A DNA stretch of 64,000 bases from Pterobdella sp. o SKG-2022 (Eukaryota > Annelida > Clitellata > Hirudinida > Piscicolidae), in contig OZ038321.1 of NCBI GenBank assembly GCA_964035795.1, positions 13,287,288 through 13,351,287 of the forward strand, in the 5' to 3' direction. Positions 54,401 to 64,000 of this stretch are shown piece by piece. Position 1 is the first letter of the stretch. Each line of letters starts with the position of its first letter. The notes below the pieces were generated by a model. It saw only the letters and a program-made list of their open reading frames with translations. It had not been told where the DNA came from and did not search any database. Position numbers and translations under genes: made by a program.

Positions 54401-57400
54401 TTACGCTAATATTATATCAAAGGTGAAAGAATGGAAGTGTCCCAATGGCGACTGTCACATATGGTGGAACGATATAAGTAATGATAAGTATATCGAATAT
54501 GGCCTTAAAGGAAAAGTTGATAGCGAAAACGATTACATTTCCTTTGCTTTCTCGAAGGATGAACAAATGGTAAGGACGGATTGAGTTATTTAATTGCAAT
54601 AATACTACGCTCATTATTGCCTTCGTTAATTCTTTAATATTTTCATAGGGAGACGATAGCGCTTACATTTGTTTTAAAAGCGGAGGCGTGTATCATTTGA
54701 AGAGAGCATATAACAATGGAAAAGCCCCAACTATTTATTCCGAAAATGTGAGTTAATTTGACGAAAAGTAACGTGTTATGTGATTAATTGAATCTTTATA
54801 TCATGCATCTAGTTGGCCACTCAATTGGAATTGCAAGCGAATTACAAAGATGGCGAATTGACTTGTATATTCGAAGTACCCATAAGTAAAGAAAAAGATT
54901 GGACGAATCCATCATCGGATCAAAATATTTATTATCCTCTCGATCAAAATTTCAATCTTTTGTACGCACAAGGCTCGGTCAATGGCCCAAGTTTGTTTAT
55001 TTTCTTGTTTTTGTCTCCGAAAAAAACATCCACGAAACATTCACAACGCTAATAACATCGTCAGATTCAATGGCATACCATAGAAGGAAGTACGCTTCAC
55101 CCACGGCTTTCAACTTTAGACCAACCGTATCTCCAGACGTTAGTACTCAATTGAATAACTACCAAAAATCTTACCGAGTTACACTTTCTTCACCATTACG
55201 CTAATATTATATCAAAGGTGAAAGAATGGAAGTGTCCCAATGGCGACTGTCACATATGGTGGAACGATATAAGTAATGATAAGTATATCGAATATGGCCT
55301 TAAAGGAAAAGTTGATAGCGAAAACGATTACATTTCCTTTGCTTTCTCGAAGGATGAACAAATGGTAAGGACGGATTGAGTTATTTAATTACAATAATAC
55401 TACGCTCATTATTGCCTTCGTTAATTCTTTAATATTTTCATAGGGAGACGATAGCGCTTACATTTGTTTTAAAAGCGGAGGCGTGTATCATTTGAAGAGA
55501 GCATATAACAATGGAAAAGCCCCAACTATTTATTCCGAAAATGTGAGTTAATTTGACGAAAAGTAACGTGTTATGTGATTAATTGAATCTTTATATCATG
55601 CATCTAGTTGGCCACTCAATTGGAATTGCAAGCGAATTACAAAGATGGCGAATTGACTTGTATATTCGAAGTACCCATAAGTAAAGAAAAAGATTGGACG
55701 AATCCATCATCGGATCAAAATATTTATTATCCTCTCGATCAAAATTTCAATCTTTTGTACGCACAAGGCTCGGTCAATGGCCCAAGTTTGTTTATTTTCT
55801 TGTTTTTGTCTCCGAAAAAAACATCCACGAAACATTCACAACGCTAATAACATCGTCAGATTCAATGGCATACCATAGAAGGAAGTACGCTTCACCCACG
55901 GCTTTCAACTTTAGACCAACCGTATCTCCAGACGTTAGTACTCAATTGAATAACTACCAAAAATCTTACCGAGGTACACTTTCTTCACCATTACGCTAAT
56001 ATTATATCAAAGGTGAAAGAATGGAAGTGTCCCAATGGCGACTGTCACATATGGTGGAACGATATAAGTAATGATAAGTATATCGAATATGGCCTTAAAG
56101 GAAAAGTTGATAGCGAAAACGATTACATTTCCTTTGCTTTCTCGAAGGATGAACAAATGGTAAGGACGGATTGAGTTATTTAATTGCAATAATACTACGC
56201 TCATTATTGCCTTCGTTAATTCTTTAATATTTTCATAGGGAGACGATAGCGCTTACATTTGTTTTAAAAGCGGAGGCGTGTATCATTTGAAGAGAGCATA
56301 TAACAATGGAAAAGCCCCAACTATTTATTCCGAAAATGTGAGTTAATTTGACGAAAAGTAACGTGTTATGTGATTAATTGAATCTTTATATCATGCATCT
56401 AGTTGGCCACTCAATTGGAATTGCAAGCGAATTACAAAGATGGCGAATTGACTTGTATATTCGAAGTACCCATAAGTAAAGAAAAAGATTGGACGAATCC
56501 ATCATCGGATCAAAATATTTATTATCCTCTCGATCAAAATTTCAATCTTTTGTACGCACAAGGCTCGGTCAATGGCCCAAGTTTGTTTATTTTCTTGTTT
56601 TTGTCTCCGAAAAAAACATCCACGAAACATTCACAACGCTAATAACATCGTCAGATTCAATGGCATACCATAGAAGGAAGTACGCTTCACCCACGGCTTT
56701 CAACTTTAGACCAACCGTATCTCCAGACGTTAGTACTCAATTGAATAACTACCAAAAATCTTACCGAGGTACACTTTCTTCACCATTACGCTAATATTAT
56801 ATCAAAGGTGAAAGAATGGAAGTGTCCCAATGGCGACTGTCACATATGGTGGAACGATATAAGTAATGATAAGTATATCGAATATGGCCTTAAAGGAAAA
56901 GTTGATAGCGAAAACGATTACATTTCCTTTGCTTTCTCGAAGGATGAACAAATGGTAAGGACGGATTGAGTTATTTAATTGCAATAATACTACGCTCATT
57001 ATTGCCTTCGTTAATTCTTTAATATTTTCATAGGGAGACGATAGCGCTTACATTTGTTTTAAAAGCGGAGGCGTGTATCATTTGAAGAGAGCATATAACA
57101 ATGGAAAAGCCCCAACTATTTATTCCGAAAATGTGAGTTAATTTGACGAAAAGTAACGTGTTATGTGATTAATTGAATCTTTATATCATGCATCTAGTTG
57201 GCCACTCAATTGGAATTGCAAGCGAATTACAAAGATGGCGAATTGACTTGTATATTCGAAGTACCCATAAGTAAAGAAAAAGATTGGACGAATCCATCAT
57301 CGGATCAAAATATTTATTATCCTCTCGATCAAAATTTCAATCTTTTGTACGCACAAGGCTCGGTCAATGGCCCAAGTTTGTTTATTTTCTTGTTTTTGTC

Positions 57401-60400
57401 TCCGAAAAAAACATCCACGAAACATTCACAACGCTAATAACATCGTCAGATTCAATGGCATACCATAGAAGGAAGTACGCTTCACCCACGGCTTTCAACT
57501 TTAGACCAACCGTATCTCCAGACGTTAGTACTCAATTGAATAACTACCAAAAATCTTACCGAGGTACACTTTCTTCACCATTACGCTAATATTATATCAA
57601 AGGTGAAAGAATGGAAGTGTCCCAATGGCGACTGTCACATATGGTGGAACGATATAAGTAATGATAAGTATATCGAATATGGCCTTAAAGGAAAAGTTGA
57701 TAGCGAAAACGATTACATTTCCTTTGCTTTCTCGAAGGATGAACAAATGGTAAGGACGGATTGAGTTATTTAATTGCAATAATACTACGCTCATTATTGC
57801 CTTCGTTAATTCTTTAATATTTTCATAGGGAGACGATAGCGCTTACATTTGTTTTAAAAGCGGAGGCGTGTATCATTTGAAGAGAGCATATAACAATGGA
57901 AAAGCCCCAACTATTTATTCCGAAAATGTGAGTTAATTTGACGAAAAGTAACGTGTTATGTGATTAATTGAATCTTTATATCATGCATCTAGTTGGCCAC
58001 TCAATTGGAATTGCAAGCGAATTACAAAGATGGCGAATTGACTTGTATATTCGAAGTACCCATAAGTAAAGAAAAAGATTGGACGAATCCATCATCGGAT
58101 CAAAATATTTATTATCCTCTCGATCAAAATTTCAATCTTTTGTACGCACAAGGCTCGGTCAATGGCCCAAGTTTGTTTATTTTCTTGTTTTTGTCTCCGA
58201 AAAAAACATCCACGAAACATTCACAACGCTAATAACATCGTCAGATTCAATGGCATACCATAGAAGGAAGTACGCTTCACCCACGGCTTTCAACTTTAGA
58301 CCAACCGTATCTCCAGACGTTAGTACTCAATTGAATAACTACCAAAAATCTTACCGAGTTACACTTTCTTCACCATTACGCTAATATTATATCAAAGGTG
58401 AAAGAATGGAAGTGTCCCAATGGCGACTGTCACATATGGTGGAACGATATAAGTAATGATAAGTATATCGAATATGGCCTTAAAGGAAAAGTTGATAGCG
58501 AAAACGATTACATTTCCTTTGCTTTCTCGAAGGATGAACAAATGGTAAGGACGGATTGAGTTATTTAATTACAATAATACTACGCTCATTATTGCCTTCG
58601 TTAATTCTTTAATATTTTCATAGGGAGACGATAGCGCTTACATTTGTTTTAAAAGCGGAGGCGTGTATCATTTGAAGAGAGCATATAACAATGGAAAAGC
58701 CCCAACTATTTATTCCGAAAATGTGAGTTAATTTGACGAAAAGTAACGTGTTATGTGATTAATTGAATCTTTATATCATGCATCTAGTTGGCCACTCAAT
58801 TGGAATTGCAAGCGAATTACAAAGATGGCGAATTGACTTGTATATTCGAAGTACCCATAAGTAAAGAAAAAGATTGGACGAATCCATCATCGGATCAAAA
58901 TATTTATTATCCTCTCGATCAAAATTTCAATCTTTTGTACGCACAAGGCTCGGTCAATGGCCCAAGTTTGTTTATTTTCTTTTTTTTGTCTCCGAAAAAA
59001 ACATCCACGAAACATTCACAACGCTAATAACATCGTCAGATTCAATGGCATACCATAGAAGGAAGTACGCTTCACCCACGGCTTTCAACTTTAGACCAAC
59101 CGTATCTCCAGACGTTAGTACTCAATTGAATAACTACCAAAAATCTTACCGAGTTACACTTTCTTCACCATTACGCTAATATTATATCAAAGGTGAAAGA
59201 ATGGAAGTGTCCCAATGGCGACTGTCACATATGGTGGAACGATATAAGTAATGATAAGTATATCGAATATGGCCTTAAAGGAAAAGTTGATAGCGAAAAC
59301 GATTACATTTCCTTTGCTTTCTCGAAGGATGAACAAATGGTAAGGACGGATTGAGTTATTTAATTACAATAATACTACGCTCATTATTGCCTTCGTTAAT
59401 TCTTTAATATTTTCATAGGGAGACGATAGCGCTTACATTTGTTTTAAAAGCGGAGGCGTGTATCATTTGAGGAGAGCATATAACAATGGAAAAGCCCCAA
59501 CTATTTATTCCGAAAATGTGAGTTAATTTGACGAAAAGTAACGTGTTATGTGATTAATTGAATCTTTATATCATGCATCTAGTTGGCCACTCAATTGGAA
59601 TTGCAAGCGAATTACAAAGATGGCGAATTGACTTGTATATTCGAAGTACCCATAAGTAAAGAAAAAGATTGGACGAATCCATCATCGGATCAAAATATTT
59701 ATTATCCTCTCGATCAAAATTTCAATCTTTTGTACGCACAAGGCTCGGTCAATGGCCCAAGTTTGTTTATTTTCTTTTTTTTGTCTCCGAAAAAAACATC
59801 CACGAAACATTCACAACGCTAATAACATCGTCAGATTCAATGGCATACCATAGAAGGAAGTACGCTTCACCCACGGCTTTCAACTTTAGACCAACCGTAT
59901 CTCCAGACGTTAGTACTCAATTGAATAACTACCAAAAATCTTACCGAGTTACACTTTCTTCACCATTACGCTAATATTATATCAAAGGTGAAAGAATGGA
60001 AGTGTCCCAATGGCGACTGTCACATATGGTGGAACGATATAAGTAATGATAAGTATATCGAATATGGCCTTAAAGGAAAAGTTGATAGCGAAAACGATTA
60101 CATTTCCTTTGCTTTCTCGAAGGATGAACAAATGGTAAGGACGGATTGAGTTATTTAATTACAATAATACTACGCTCATTATTGCCTTCGTTAATTCTTT
60201 AATATTTTCATAGGGAGACGATAGCGCTTACATTTGTTTTAAAAGCGGAGGCGTGTATCATTTGAGGAGAGCATATAACAATGGAAAAGCCCCAACTATT
60301 TATTCCGAAAATGTGAGTTAATTTGACGAAAAGTAACGTGTTATGTGATTAATTGAATCTTTATATCATGCATCTAGTTGGCCACTCAATTGGAATTGCA

Positions 60401-62356
60401 AGCGAATTACAAAGATGGCGAATTGACTTGTATATTCGAAGTACCCATAAGTAAAGAAAAAGATTGGACGAATCCATCATCGGATCAAAATATTTATTAT
60501 CCTCTCGATCAAAATTTCAATCTTTTGTACGCACAAGGCTCGGTCAATGGCCCAAGTTTGTTTATTTTCTTGTTTTTGTCTCCGAAAAAAACATCCACGA
60601 AACATTCACAACGCTAATAACATCGTCAGATTCAATGGCATACCATAGAAGGAAGTACGCTTCACCCACGGCTTTCAACTTTAGACCAACCGTATCTCCA
60701 GACGTTAGTACTCAATTGAATAACTCCCAAAAATCTTACCGAGTTACACTTTCTTCACCATTACGCTAATATTATATCAAAGGTGAAAGAATGGAAGTGT
60801 CCCAATGGCGACTGTCACATATGGTGGAACGATATAAGTAATGATAAGTATATCGAATATGGCCTTAAAGGAAAAGTTGATAGCGAAAACGATTACATTT
60901 CCTTTGCTTTCTCGAAGGATGAACAAATGGTAAGGACGGATTGAGTTATTTAATTGCAATAATACTACGCTCATTATTGCCTTCGTTAATTCTTTAATAT
61001 TTTCATAGGGAGACGATAGCGCTTACATTTGTTTTAAAAGCGGAGGCGTGTATCATTTGAAGAGAGCATATAACAATGGAAAAGCCCCAACTATTTATTC
61101 CGAAAATGTGAGTTAATTTGACGAAAAGTAACGTGTTATGTGATTAATTGAATCTTTATATCATGCATCTAGTTGGCCACTCAATTGGAATTGCAAGCGA
61201 ATTACAAAGATGGCGAATTGACTTGTATATTCGAAGTACCCATAAGTAAAGAAAAAGATTGGACGAATCCATCATCGGATCAAAATATTTATTATCCTCT
61301 CGATCAAAATTTCAATCTTTTGTACGCACAAGGCTCGGTCAATGGCCCAAGTTTGTTTATTTTCTTGTTTTTGTCTCCGAAAAAAACATCCACGAAACAT
61401 TCACAACGCTAATAACATCGTCAGATTCAATGGCATACCATAGAAGGAAGTACGCTTCACCCACGGCTTTCAACTTTAGACCAACCGTATCTCCAGACGT
61501 TAGTACTCAATTGAATAACTACCAAAAATCTTACCGAGGTACACTTTCTTCACCATTACGCTAATATTATATCAAAGGTGAAAGAATGGAAGTGTCCCAA
61601 TGGCGACTGTCACATATGGTGGAACAATATAAGTAATGATAAGTATATCGAATATGGCCTTAAAGGAAAAGTTGATAGCGAAAACGATTACATTTCCTTT
61701 GCTTTCTCGAAGGATGAACAAATGGTAAGGACGGATTGAGTTATTTAATTACAATAATACTACGCTCATTATTGCCTTCGTTAATTCTTTAATATTTTCA
61801 TAGGGAGACGATAGCGCTTACATTTGTTTTAAAAGCGGAGGCGTGTATCATTTGAAGAGAGCATATAACAATGGAAAAGCCCCAACTATTTATTCCGAAA
61901 ATGTGAGTTAATTTGACGAAAAGTAACGTGTTATGTGATTAATTGAATCTTTATATCATGCATCTAGTTGGCCACTCAATTGGAATTGCAAGCGAATTAC
62001 AAAGATGGCGAATTGACTTGTATATTCGAAGTACCCATAAGTAAAGAAAAAGATTGGACGAATCCATCATCGGATCAAAATATTTATTATCCTCTCGATC
62101 AAAATTTCAATCTTTTGTACGCACAAGGCTCGGTCAATGGCCCAAGTTTGCTTATTTTCTTGTTTTTGTCTCCGAAAAAAACATCCACGAAACATTCACA
62201 ACGCTAATAACATCGTCAGATTCAATGGCATACCATAGAAGGAAGTACGCTTCACCCACGGCTTTCAACTTTAGACCAACCGTATCTCCAGACGTTTGTA
62301 CTCAATTTAATAACTACCAAAAATCTTACCGAGTTACATCGTATTTTTTTATGTAA
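30442..62356 (+). CDS. Giant multi-DOMON gene: signal-peptide exon plus 40 tandem four-exon DOMON cassettes
   Basis: Exon 1 (30442-30516, 25 codons; inner Met at 30466) encodes a short hydrophobic leader (CIIILMII), phase 0, donor AAC|GTAAGT. Unit 1 exons: A 30578-30724, B 30804-30902, C 30968-31145, D 31219-31331/31332. Each unit encodes one FRRS1-type DOMON domain: CPNGDC, FAFSKDEQMGDD, YICF, AYNNGK, LTCIFEVP, YPLDQNFNLLYAQG, AYHRRKYASP. DOMON domains bind heme or sugar; the Met of QMGDD and the His of AYH are at plausible heme-ligand positions. The pattern continues through unit 40 (61571-62338). By my count the spliced product is about 7,130 residues. The last unit either reads to a TAA at 62356 or splices at CGA|GTTACA to 62478. 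Four Cys recur per module, fitting an extracellular protein. No transcript evidence is available to me; array exons could also be partly skipped. Confidence 0.55.
30571..62338 (+). repeat. Tandem array of 40 units, 795 bp each (five are 794 bp)
   Basis: Unit starts: 30571, 31365, 32159, 32954, 33748, 34543, 35337, 36132, 36927, 37722, 38517, 39312, 40107, 40901, 41696, 42491, 43286, 44081, 44876, 45671, 46466, 47261, 48056, 48851, 49646, 50441, 51236, 52031, 52826, 53621, 54416, 55211, 56006, 56801, 57596, 58391, 59186, 59981, 60776, 61571. Copies differ by only a handful of substitutions. Units 1, 2, 4, 6 and 13 lack one T in intron 3 (TTTGCTCC instead of TTTGTCTCC). Homology starts at ATCAAAG (acceptor of exon A) and ends at CGAGTTACA (donor of exon D), with about 30 bp of filler (CTTTCTTCACCATTACGC...) between consecutive units. 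Each unit carries exons A-D of one DOMON domain. Confidence 0.98.
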
Positions 62357-62384
62357 TTTTGTTAAAAAACTTAAGCAAAACCTT

Positions 62385-62477
62385 ATGACCATAGCTTTTC
62401 ATACGTTTTGTGTGCCATTTTTTTTGACCTTTTTTTTGAAGTTTTCATATTCAATCAATACTCAAAATTTTTCACAG
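62385..62477 (+). other. Alternative start with a signal-peptide-like leader, or a T-rich intron read as protein
   Basis: An ATG at 62385 is open and in frame with DOMON exon A'. The 31 codons are rich in Phe and Leu (FFLTFFLKF) and could be a signal peptide. The same stretch is T-rich and ends TTTTTCACAG, a good polypyrimidine tract and acceptor. Equal exon A/A' lengths when splicing at 62478 favour the intron reading, but the leader reading cannot be excluded. Confidence 0.45.
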
Positions 62478-63878
62478 CCAAGCTTTTTCCGTTGTCCTAA
62501 TTCTGATTGTGAAATAAAATGGGGCCCCGTTATGGATAATGGATTTCTTCCTTTTTCATTTTGGGGAATTATTGATACTGACAATGATTATATTGCTTTT
62601 GCGTTTTCAAAAGATTCTAAAATGGTTTGTTTTCAATACATGCATTTTTCCCAATTTATAAATATGATCAATACGAATTTTATTTGTAAGCTGAACTAAC
62701 ATTATCAACTTTACTACTTTGCAATTATTTTTCATATTCTTTTTTTTCATGCCATTTCTATTTTCAAGGGAGATGATACCACATATGTTTGCTTCAAACT
62801 CGACGATGTTTATCATCTCAGACGTGGTTATAATGATGGAAAGAAATCCGAAATGTACCCAGAAAACGTTTGATTTCTAGTTTTTTCTGAATTACTATTC
62901 AATATATTCTTTTCACTTTTTTTTCGCATTAAAATATTTTATCTTTATATTTTTCAAAATTTGTTTCTTCAAAAAAAATTTCTTATCATATTATTTACCT
63001 TATGCATTTTTCTAAATTTTTTTTAGCTCGCGACAAAACTGGCTTTAAAAGTTGAACCTACCAAGACAAAATTGACTTGTGCTTTCAATTTACCTCTCAA
63101 CGAATCATATGCAAATTCATCACCTAATAGAAAAATTTTTCACCCTTTTGATCAAAACTTCTACCTACTTTTTGCTCAAGGAAAACTTACGGGTTGATTT
63201 TTCATTTTATTCTATCTGCATTTCAAGCACATAATTCGTTTACGAACACGTGGATTTCTTAGTGTATAAAATTCATAAAGAAAAAAATTCTTAGATATGT
63301 TTAAAAACTTTTATTTTTGCAGATGGAAATACTTTAGCCTACCACAAGCGTAAGTACGCCTCTTCCAAACCAATTGATTTCGCTGCACGAACAGATACCA
63401 CATCGTCTGCTCCTTCTAAGGGTGCAATCAAGGCTCATGGTTTAACTTTTATTTTTGGTTTACAAAATTAAAAAAATTTTTTTCTTGTTTGTTAGTTCAC
63501 CATCAGTCGCCAAAATTTCTGTTTCTCTAAGTCTATTTTATTAGAACTTCATAATTTCTTTTTAGTTTTAACAATTTTTTGAAAACTTGTCTAGAAATAA
63601 AAAATATTTTTATATTTTGGTTCGTAATAACTTTTGCTATCTAAGTTTTCAGGAAAATTTAACTTTTTCACTTTTCTTGAATATTCAAGAATCAAACTTT
63701 TCATATTTCAAAAAACGTCTCAAACTCAACAAAACAGGTATTTTAATGGTGTTAGCTTGGTTGGTATTTGCATCTACCGGTATGCTTTTTCCACGTCATT
63801 TCAAAAGTGCCTGGCCAAACAAGAAGCTTCTAGAAAGTGCCATATGGTTCAGGGTTAGCATTGCAGTTACCTTTATTG
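62478..63878 (+). CDS. Diverged 41st DOMON module plus start of a cytochrome b561 domain (FRRS1-like), 3' end outside window
   Basis: Exons: A' 62478-62624, B' 62769-62867, C' 63027-63192, D' 63323-63439, E 63738-63878, all GT-AG, with phases 0,0,0,1,1. A' and B' have exactly the lengths of array exons A (147) and B (99). DOMON residues include RCPNSDC, FAFSKDSKMGDDTTYVCF, FDQNFYLLFAQG and AYHKRKYAS. Exon D' runs into KAHG and exon E into a hydrophobic helix (ILMVLAWLVFASTGMLF), then RHFK and WFRV, the start of the cytochrome b561 domain of FRRS1/CYBDOM proteins, which move electrons across membranes. The His expected after WF.V is Ser here. Upstream, A' may join unit 40 by splicing. Alternatively the open frame from the ATG at 62385 supplies a Phe-rich leader and makes a separate gene. 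Confidence 0.8.
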
Positions 63879-64000
63879 GTAGTTTTTAGAAATTTTTTAC
63901 TTATTAAAAAATATTCATTAGTATCTTCATGAGCAAAATCCCCATTTAGAATTTCTGGCTGTCAAAATTGAAAAAAACGAAATATAGTGAAATATAAAAA
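63879..64000 (+). other. Start of an intron of the FRRS1-like gene (partial)
   Basis: A GTAGTT donor follows codons for VTFI at 63878. The rest of the window is AT-rich and without coding signal; the remaining b561 helices are expected beyond the right edge. Confidence 0.5.

Noticed and set aside
30572..60974. Repeated minus-strand 65- and 66-codon open frames in every array unit
   Set aside because: They lie antisense to DOMON exons A and C, cross splice sites, and have no family signature. They recur only because the unit recurs.
30571..62338. CRISPR array or simple satellite
   Set aside because: The units are 795 bp, spacer-free and protein-coding with introns; there are no short direct repeats with variable spacers.
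30968..62356. Plus-strand open frames of 73-101 codons in each unit as stand-alone small proteins
   Set aside because: They read through intron 3 between exons C and D; the conserved DOMON residues are kept only when the intron is removed.

Overview
The window looks like nuclear DNA of an AT-rich non-vertebrate animal. It has spliced genes with GT-AG introns, long microsatellites, decayed non-LTR retrotransposons (LINEs), a tRNA-derived SINE, and metazoan-type genes: an ARID1/BAF250 chromatin subunit, the katanin-like ATPase KATNAL2 and mitochondrial ATP synthase subunit f. The taxon cannot be fixed by reading alone; a cnidarian-like or flatworm-like genome would fit the base composition and the LINE types, but that is a guess. 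Exon models were built by hand from splice sites, phases and family similarity.

Bases 1-6,300 hold a (GA)n tract, a small palindromic element and a five-exon ATP synthase subunit f gene (+ strand) whose third intron contains an antisense LINE. Bases 6,324-12,492 hold a nine-exon ARID1/osa/BAF250 gene (- strand). Its reading phases agree across every junction, and it carries an Asn/Gln-rich region, an ARID domain and a C-terminal BAF250_C domain. Bases 12.5-18.7 kb are mostly intergenic with simple repeats. A single-exon, full-length KATNAL2 gene lies at 18,723-20,276 (- strand). Bases 20.3-30.4 kb are a graveyard of LINE, SINE and MITE-like pieces plus an (ATT)/(AAT) palindrome.

The striking part is 30,442-63,878 (+ strand). 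A short signal-peptide-like exon leads into 40 nearly identical head-to-tail units of 795 bp (five are 794 bp). Each unit is not satellite filler but a four-exon cassette (49 + 33 + about 97 codons) encoding one complete DOMON domain of the ferric-chelate-reductase-1 (FRRS1) type, with short introns of about 40-79 bp. A 41st, diverged DOMON cassette with the same exon layout follows, and then the first part of a cytochrome b561 domain (KAHG...WF) that runs off the window. If spliced as the phases allow, the array encodes a secreted or membrane-anchored protein of roughly 7,100 residues or more, made of 40-41 DOMON modules. The cassette is asymmetric in phase (starts 0, naturally ends 1). Each junction carries one of two sequence variants that can restore the frame by a different pair of splice sites.

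The conserved genes are ordinary housekeeping and chromatin genes with no evident functional link to the array. The array and its terminal DOMON-b561 part belong to one FRRS1-like locus, expected (from the family) to bind heme or act in transmembrane electron transfer at the cell surface or in secretory compartments.
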